Assembly: GCA_017501255.1 (NCBI GenBank) | Contig: JAFVXE010000024.1 | Span: 1-39,909, forward strand | Direction: 5' to 3' | DNA: 39,909 bases | Source: Clostridia bacterium | GTDB taxonomy: Bacteria; Bacillota; Clostridia; Christensenellales; Aristaeellaceae | Part shown: positions 36,151 to 39,909 of the stretch, one piece after another | How positions within the stretch are numbered: position 1 is the stretch's first letter | Layout: the number at the start of each line of letters is the position of its first letter | Notes under the pieces: generated by a model | Told to the model about the DNA's origin: nothing | The model's database searches: none | Seen by the model: the letters and a program-made list of their open reading frames with translations, nothing else | Program-made: the position numbers and the translations under genes

Positions 36151-37239
36151 ATGAAGATTACCAAAATTGTGATCACCGGTGGCCCCTGTGCGGGAAAATC
36201 CACTGCCATGAGCTGGATTCAGAACGCATTTTCCCAGAAGGGCTATACCGTTCTTTTTGTGCCGGAAACGGCCACGGAGTTCATTTCCGGCGGCGTGTGC
36301 CCCTGGACCTGCGGTACCAACGAGGATTACCAGAAGTGCCAGATGGAGCTGCAACTGACCAAGGAGCGGCTTTTCCAACGGGCTGCTTCCACCATGCCTG
36401 CTGACAAGGTACTCATCGTCTGCGACCGTGGTGCTATGGACAACAAAGCCTACATGAATGACGAGGAATTCGCCCATGTGCTGGATTTCCTCGGCCTGGA
36501 TGAGGTGCGTCTCCGGGATGATTACGATGCGGTTTTCCATCTGGTGACCGCCGCCAAGGGTGCAGAGCAGTTCTACACCACAGCCAACAATCAGGCACGC
36601 TATGAGACCGTGGAAGAGGCAGTGAACATCGATAACAAACTATTGGCTTCCTGGACGGGCCATCCTCATCTGCGCATCATCGACAATACCACTGATTTCA
36701 GCCAGAAGATGCGTCGGCTCATCAGTGAGATTTCCACGTTCCTGGGCGCTCCTATGCCCTGCCAGGAAGAGCGCCGCTTCCTGATCGAGTATCCGGATGT
36801 GGAAGCCCTTGAGAAAATGCCCAACTGCCGCCGCATTGAGATCATTCAGACGTATCTGAAATCCACTGGTGGGGATGAAATTCGTGTGCGCCAGCGTGGC
36901 ATGGGCGGCAGCTATATCTATTATCAGACCATCAAGCGCAAGGTCAGCGACACCGAGCGGGTAGAGATCGAGCGCCGTCTCAGTCAGGATGAATATCTGG
37001 AAATGTTGATGGAGGCGGACACCACCCGTCGGCCCATCCGCAAGACCCGCTATTGTCTCACCTGCGGCATCCAGTCCTTTGTTATCGATATTTATCCCTT
37101 CTGGAAGGATCAGGCGCTGGCAGAGGTGGATCTGTGCGCTGAGGATGAGCTGTGCATTCCCGATTGCATCAAGGTGATCAAAGAGGTTACCGGGGATGAC
37201 AATTATTCCAACTATGTGTTGGCCAACCGGGGCTGGTAA
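36151..37239 (+). CDS. P-loop NTPase (AAA_28-like) fused to a CYTH-like domain
   Basis: Protein of 362 residues. Residues 1-200 are a kinase-like P-loop domain: Walker A G-G-P-C-A-G-K-S-T at 10-18, an early E-T-A-T-E-F, and V-C-D-R-G as the Walker-B-like acid. Residues about 208-355 look like a CYTH/triphosphate-tunnel domain: E-E-R-R-F-L-I-E-Y then R-V-R-Q-R, Q-T-I-K-R-K, E-R-V-E-I-E-R-R and, near the end, L-A-E-V-D-L. CYTH enzymes act on triphosphates such as thiamine triphosphate or polyphosphate; the nearest domain parallel is the uridine-kinase-like/TTM fusion of plants. Substrate unknown. It has its own promoter and no partner gene. Confidence 0.8.
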   Translation: MKITKIVITGGPCAGKSTAMSWIQNAFSQKGYTVLFVPETATEFISGGVCPWTCGTNEDYQKCQMELQLTKERLFQRAASTMPADKVLIVCDRGAMDNKAYMNDEEFAHVLDFLGLDEVRLRDDYDAVFHLVTAAKGAEQFYTTANNQARYETVEEAVNIDNKLLASWTGHPHLRIIDNTTDFSQKMRRLISEISTFLGAPMPCQEERRFLIEYPDVEALEKMPNCRRIEIIQTYLKSTGGDEIRVRQRGMGGSYIYYQTIKRKVSDTERVEIERRLSQDEYLEMLMEADTTRRPIRKTRYCLTCGIQSFVIDIYPFWKDQALAEVDLCAEDELCIPDCIKVIKEVTGDDNYSNYVLANRGW

Positions 37240-37299
37240 TAAGACGTGTGGCAACAGTGGTAATGTTCAATACTGATCAATGAAAAATGACGTGCTGCC

Positions 37300-37328
37300 T
37301 TGCCAAGTGGTTGAAAGCTTGCTATAAT
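37300..37328 (+). promoter_or_regulatory. Promoter of the tRNA-Arg gene
   Basis: TTGCCA (37300-37305) and a perfect TATAAT (37323-37328), 17 bases apart. A 7-bp hairpin (37336-37355 region) precedes the tRNA 5' end and would be trimmed. Confidence 0.8.
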
Positions 37329-37358
37329 ACATCTGCTGCGCATTCCTGCGCAGCGTGT

Positions 37359-37435
37359 GCGCCCGTAGCTCAGCAGGATAGAGCGGTCGCCTCCTAAGCG
37401 ACAGGCCGTGGGTTCGACTCCCGCCGGGCGTGCCA
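37359..37435 (+). tRNA. tRNA-Arg, anticodon CCT
   Basis: A full cloverleaf of 77 bases including encoded CCA: acceptor stem G-C-G-C-C-C-G with C-G-G-G-C-G-T (a G-T first pair), D arm G-C-T-C / G-A-G-C, anticodon arm G-T-C-G-C / G-C-G-A-C with loop C-T-C-C-T-A-A, and T arm with T-T-C-G-A-C-T. Anticodon CCT reads AGG (Arg). Confidence 0.95.
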
Positions 37436-37439
37436 GAAT

Positions 37440-37471
37440 GCTGCAAGCTATAAGAGTTTGCAGCGCTTTTT
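37440..37471 (+). terminator. Terminator of the tRNA-Arg gene
   Basis: A 7-bp stem (37440-37446 with 37458-37464) followed closely by TTTTT, starting 5 bases after the tRNA. Confidence 0.75.
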
Positions 37472-37525
37472 CATTTGATATATGCTTTACTTGATTGACG
37501 ATGCGTGTTAGAAAGGAGTCTACAG

Positions 37526-39043
37526 ATGAATCAATTAATGGATATGAATATACAGGAAAAGCAGCAGAAAATGACCGCTGCTTTTTGGTGTTTGCTGGCA
37601 GCTGCATTCATTGATTTTCTGATCATCGTTCTCGGGCCCTTTATGGATTTTTATCTTGATGAATGGCTGCTGATTCCCAGTTGCCTGTATTTGTTTGCCG
37701 TTTATCGGCAAGAAAAAACAAAAACGGCGCAAAAGGTTCTTCTTTTGGGTGGCATCATGTGCACCTGGTATGTCATCACTCAGCTTTTGCACCATTGTAT
37801 GGGTCTGCAAACCCGTCCGCTGGGCATGGTTTTATCCGTTTATCTTCTTGCGCTTCCCTTTGCGGCAGTCCTGAGGGATGACCGCCGGGGATTGAAGCTC
37901 TATATGGGTGTTTTTTTGGCTGCCATGGTGGTTGTGCTTATTTTAGCCGGTTTGGCAACGATTGATTGGGTTCCACGGTTCATAAGGCATAAGGTGTATT
38001 TCTGGTGGAGTGGTCTTATCGTTATGATACACCCCAGCCAGCTTGCATGTTTTTTGCTGGTAGGGATAGGCTTTGCGCTTGTTGTGCTGTCATTTACGAA
38101 GAAATTGATCAAAAAGATAACATTGTTTGTGATGGCTGGCCTCCTTTCCATCACTTTGGTAATGACGAAGTGCCAAACGGCTATGTGGATAATGTATTTG
38201 TTATATAGTGCTTATTGCTTTTTTGCCATCAGCAGAGGCGGTCTCATTCGCTTTCTGGCAGGTGTAGTAGCGGCAGTAATGGTTTTTGGTTGTTCATATT
38301 CTGCTTCTCAGGCGATTTTTCAGTGGTATACTGAGGAAAGTTGGGCGAGACCTCAACAGTTTTCATATGTGAATTTATGGGATGATTCTGCAATTGCAAC
38401 AGGTATGTATGATCAGCTTCACGATGATAGCGAAAAAGATATGACCAATGTTGGATGGATTTTCCCAGTGCGTTCTGCAAAGGCCGAGGATGTCGCCGAA
38501 GCTGTTCAGGTGCAACGTTTCTCTCTCCGCAATACCCTTGACAAGCTATTGCCAAGCCTCAACGGAAGAAAAGGAATCTGGCTGGAAATATACGATGTGA
38601 TGAAAAAAGATCCTCAGACCATCCTTTTTGGAACAGACTATACAAACTCCTACATACTCGAACATACGGGCAAGGACTTTGCTCACTCCCATAATTCCTG
38701 GATCGAGGCATTGATCGCCCTTGGTCTCCCCGGCTTATTCATTGTGGCCCTCATGACAGCCATCGCTTTCTGGCACATCTTCATTATCTTGTTTGGCAAA
38801 CAATATGAACTCTGGCAAAAGAGTGTTGCATTGCTGGAAATCTGCCTACTGGCAGTTGGCGCAATGGAACCCCATTTGTTTCTCGGCGGGCACTACCTTG
38901 CTGAGCGAAACAGCCTCCATCCCAGCGACTTTACGTTCTTCCTGTGCCTTGGCTACATGATTCAATGGCGAGCCACGGACAAGGCATCCCGGAAGAAGCG
39001 GCAGCAAGAAGTCACTCAGGAGATTGTTCCGGCCAAGGAATGA
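37526..39043 (+). CDS. O-antigen-ligase-like polytopic membrane protein
   Basis: Protein of 505 residues starting after AAGGAGTCTACAG; an upstream in-frame codon at 37505 has no site. About 11 membrane helices and a large extracytoplasmic loop (about residues 265-390) ending in H-S-H-N-S-W-I-E-A-L-I-A-L-G-L-P-G, the block typical of WaaL/Wzy-type ligases and polymerases. Such proteins join glycan from a lipid carrier to an acceptor or polymerise it. The gene is visibly AT-richer than its neighbours and follows a tRNA with no glycan cluster around it, so it may have been acquired. Confidence 0.75.
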   Translation: MNQLMDMNIQEKQQKMTAAFWCLLAAAFIDFLIIVLGPFMDFYLDEWLLIPSCLYLFAVYRQEKTKTAQKVLLLGGIMCTWYVITQLLHHCMGLQTRPLGMVLSVYLLALPFAAVLRDDRRGLKLYMGVFLAAMVVVLILAGLATIDWVPRFIRHKVYFWWSGLIVMIHPSQLACFLLVGIGFALVVLSFTKKLIKKITLFVMAGLLSITLVMTKCQTAMWIMYLLYSAYCFFAISRGGLIRFLAGVVAAVMVFGCSYSASQAIFQWYTEESWARPQQFSYVNLWDDSAIATGMYDQLHDDSEKDMTNVGWIFPVRSAKAEDVAEAVQVQRFSLRNTLDKLLPSLNGRKGIWLEIYDVMKKDPQTILFGTDYTNSYILEHTGKDFAHSHNSWIEALIALGLPGLFIVALMTAIAFWHIFIILFGKQYELWQKSVALLEICLLAVGAMEPHLFLGGHYLAERNSLHPSDFTFFLCLGYMIQWRATDKASRKKRQQEVTQEIVPAKE

Positions 39044-39089
39044 ATTCCTGATTTCCGACTCAAAAACAAAACTACAAATTATCGTTCAC

Positions 39090-39132
39090 AAGGTCAGACG
39101 AAGCGAAGAGTTTGTCTGGCCTTGCTGTTTTG
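39090..39132 (+). terminator. Terminator after the O-antigen-ligase-like gene
   Basis: A 10-bp stem with one G-T pair (39090-39099 with 39114-39123), followed by GCTGTTTTGTT, about 45 bases past the stop. Confidence 0.6.
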
Positions 39133-39187
39133 TTGGATAACATTCCTTCTCATTGGCCATCCTTGAGAAAGAAAAGGAGGCGTTTTG

Positions 39188-39622
39188 ATGATCGAACAGG
39201 ATACCATCCGGCTATTGCGGGAATGTGACGCAGGGGTAAAAATGGGCGTGGAATCCATTGAGGAAGTGGTGGAAAAGATCCAGAATGAGGAATTCCGTCA
39301 GGTGCTGGTGGAAAGCAGAAAACATCATGATGAACTGGATCAGGAGCTGCAGCAGCTGCTGGATCAATATCAGGATGAGGGGAAGGAACCCAATCCCATG
39401 CTCAAGGGGATGTCATGGGTGAAAACCAACGCCATGCTGTTGATCAAACCCAGTGATGAGACCATCGCTGATCTGATGACGGATGGGTGCAATATGGGCG
39501 TTAAGTCTCTGCATAAGTACCTGAACCAGTATCGGGCGGCTGATAATGAATCCAGGAAGATCGCCAAGAAATTGATCAATCTGGAGCAGGCGCTAGCAGT
39601 GGATATCCGGCACTATCTGTGA
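39188..39622 (+). CDS. Four-helix-bundle protein, DUF2383-like
   Basis: Protein of 144 residues starting at the ATG 7 bases after AAAAGGAGG. It is almost entirely helical and charged, with the pattern V-E-S-I-E-E-V-V-E-K-I-Q-N then H-H-D-E-L-D-Q-E-L and a second pair of helices. The fold resembles the ferritin-like DUF2383 group, but a clear di-iron E-x-x-H set is not evident, so metal binding is uncertain. Cytosolic. Function unknown; it stands alone. Confidence 0.75.
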   Translation: MIEQDTIRLLRECDAGVKMGVESIEEVVEKIQNEEFRQVLVESRKHHDELDQELQQLLDQYQDEGKEPNPMLKGMSWVKTNAMLLIKPSDETIADLMTDGCNMGVKSLHKYLNQYRAADNESRKIAKKLINLEQALAVDIRHYL

Positions 39623-39665
39623 TCAGCAGGGAAAACCTAGACATGAAAAGGCCATCATCCAAGAT

Positions 39666-39909
39666 CGTTGAAAAACACGCCTTTGGCGGCTTTTTCAACG
39701 AGTTAGCACCGTTTGCCTACGAGCCTTCGGCTCGCCGGGCGGCAAACGGCGATAGGAATCCCTTGCTACGCAAGGGTTCCGAAACCACCGGAAGGGTGAG
39801 CAAAGCGAACCGAGGCGTGAGGACAGCGCAAAGCGCTCCCGCAGCGCCGAAGCCCAAAACCGACCGAAGGTTGGGTTTGGGCCGCAATGCACGCCGCCGG
39901 TTTCGGAAA
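39666..39909. repeat. Hairpin-rich stretch at the window end
   Basis: No credible gene. A 10-bp stem (39666-39675 with 39691-39700) has A and T edges and could terminate in both directions after the preceding gene. Further stems are 39709-39717 with 39741-39749 enclosing G-A-G-C-C-T-T-C-G-G-C-T-C, a C-C-C-T-T-G-C hairpin near 39760-39776, an A-G-C-G-C hairpin near 39825-39840, and G-C-C-C-A-A-A / T-T-T-G-G-G-C near 39851-39882. The stretch continues past the window edge. Confidence 0.6.

Noticed and set aside
37418..39745. Attachment-site duplication of the tRNA-Arg 3' end
   Set aside because: Only a 9-base GC-rich match (C-G-C-C-G-G-G-C-G) recurs near 39735, too short to support an integration site, and no integrase gene is present.

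Overview
The window looks like a chromosomal segment of an anaerobic gut-type Clostridia member (Bacillota). The reasons are strong GGAGG ribosome sites, fairly high GC with an AT-rich promoter set (TTGNNN-17-TATAAT), the [4Fe-4S] two-subunit L-serine dehydratase, AsnA, a cellobiose phosphorylase next to a sugar ABC importer without its own ATPase, and lipoboxes of Gram-positive style. The sequence alone does not resolve the family; no 16S rRNA is present.

Layout. 1-3468: the 3' part of a large surface protein (MucBP-like repeats, three SH3-like domains, one membrane anchor, a cytosolic tail rich in NPY/NPF). 3551-6873: a close-packed plus-strand run of GNAT acetyltransferase, nitroreductase, TIM-barrel amidohydrolase and a macro-domain/HTH protein, closed by a terminator; a vWA protein follows at 7054. 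7699-8318 has no gene but holds a strongly structured, internally duplicated hairpin array. 8319-11508: a TRM11-like methyltransferase and a Rho homologue that keeps its RNA-binding domain but has lost the ATPase signature residues and carries a Q/N/Y/G-rich insert. 11594-13142 (minus): sdaAB-sdaAA. 13543-20494: cellobiose uptake and phosphorolysis module (lipoprotein, two permeases, GH94 phosphorylase) with two near-identical promoter/operator units. 20508-20734: a block of seven hairpins. 20842-24639: argH, a GT-C glycosyltransferase and an acyltransferase. 24685-27125: asnA, a glutamate-5-kinase-like protein and a small membrane protein. 27193-34854 (minus): a GT39-like glycosyltransferase, then the gyrase operon read as gyrB, WG-repeat lipoprotein, gyrA. 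35078-35869 (minus): an exported triple peptidoglycan-binding-domain protein. 36151-37239: P-loop NTPase/CYTH fusion. 37359-37435: tRNA-Arg(CCT). 37526-39043: an AT-richer O-antigen-ligase-like protein. 39188-39622: a four-helix DUF2383-type protein. The last 290 bases are another hairpin-rich stretch.

How the genes work together. The clearest pathway is cellobiose import, followed by phosphorolysis to glucose 1-phosphate and glucose, under a shared repressor-type operator. Cell-surface functions recur (surface repeat protein, two GT-C enzymes, acyltransferase, O-antigen-ligase-like protein, peptidoglycan-binding protein), but they are scattered and not one locus. The most unusual items are the apparently ATPase-dead Rho with a prion-like insert, the covarying twin hairpin element at 7942-8122, the lipoprotein gene embedded between gyrB and gyrA, and the extended MalG-type permease.
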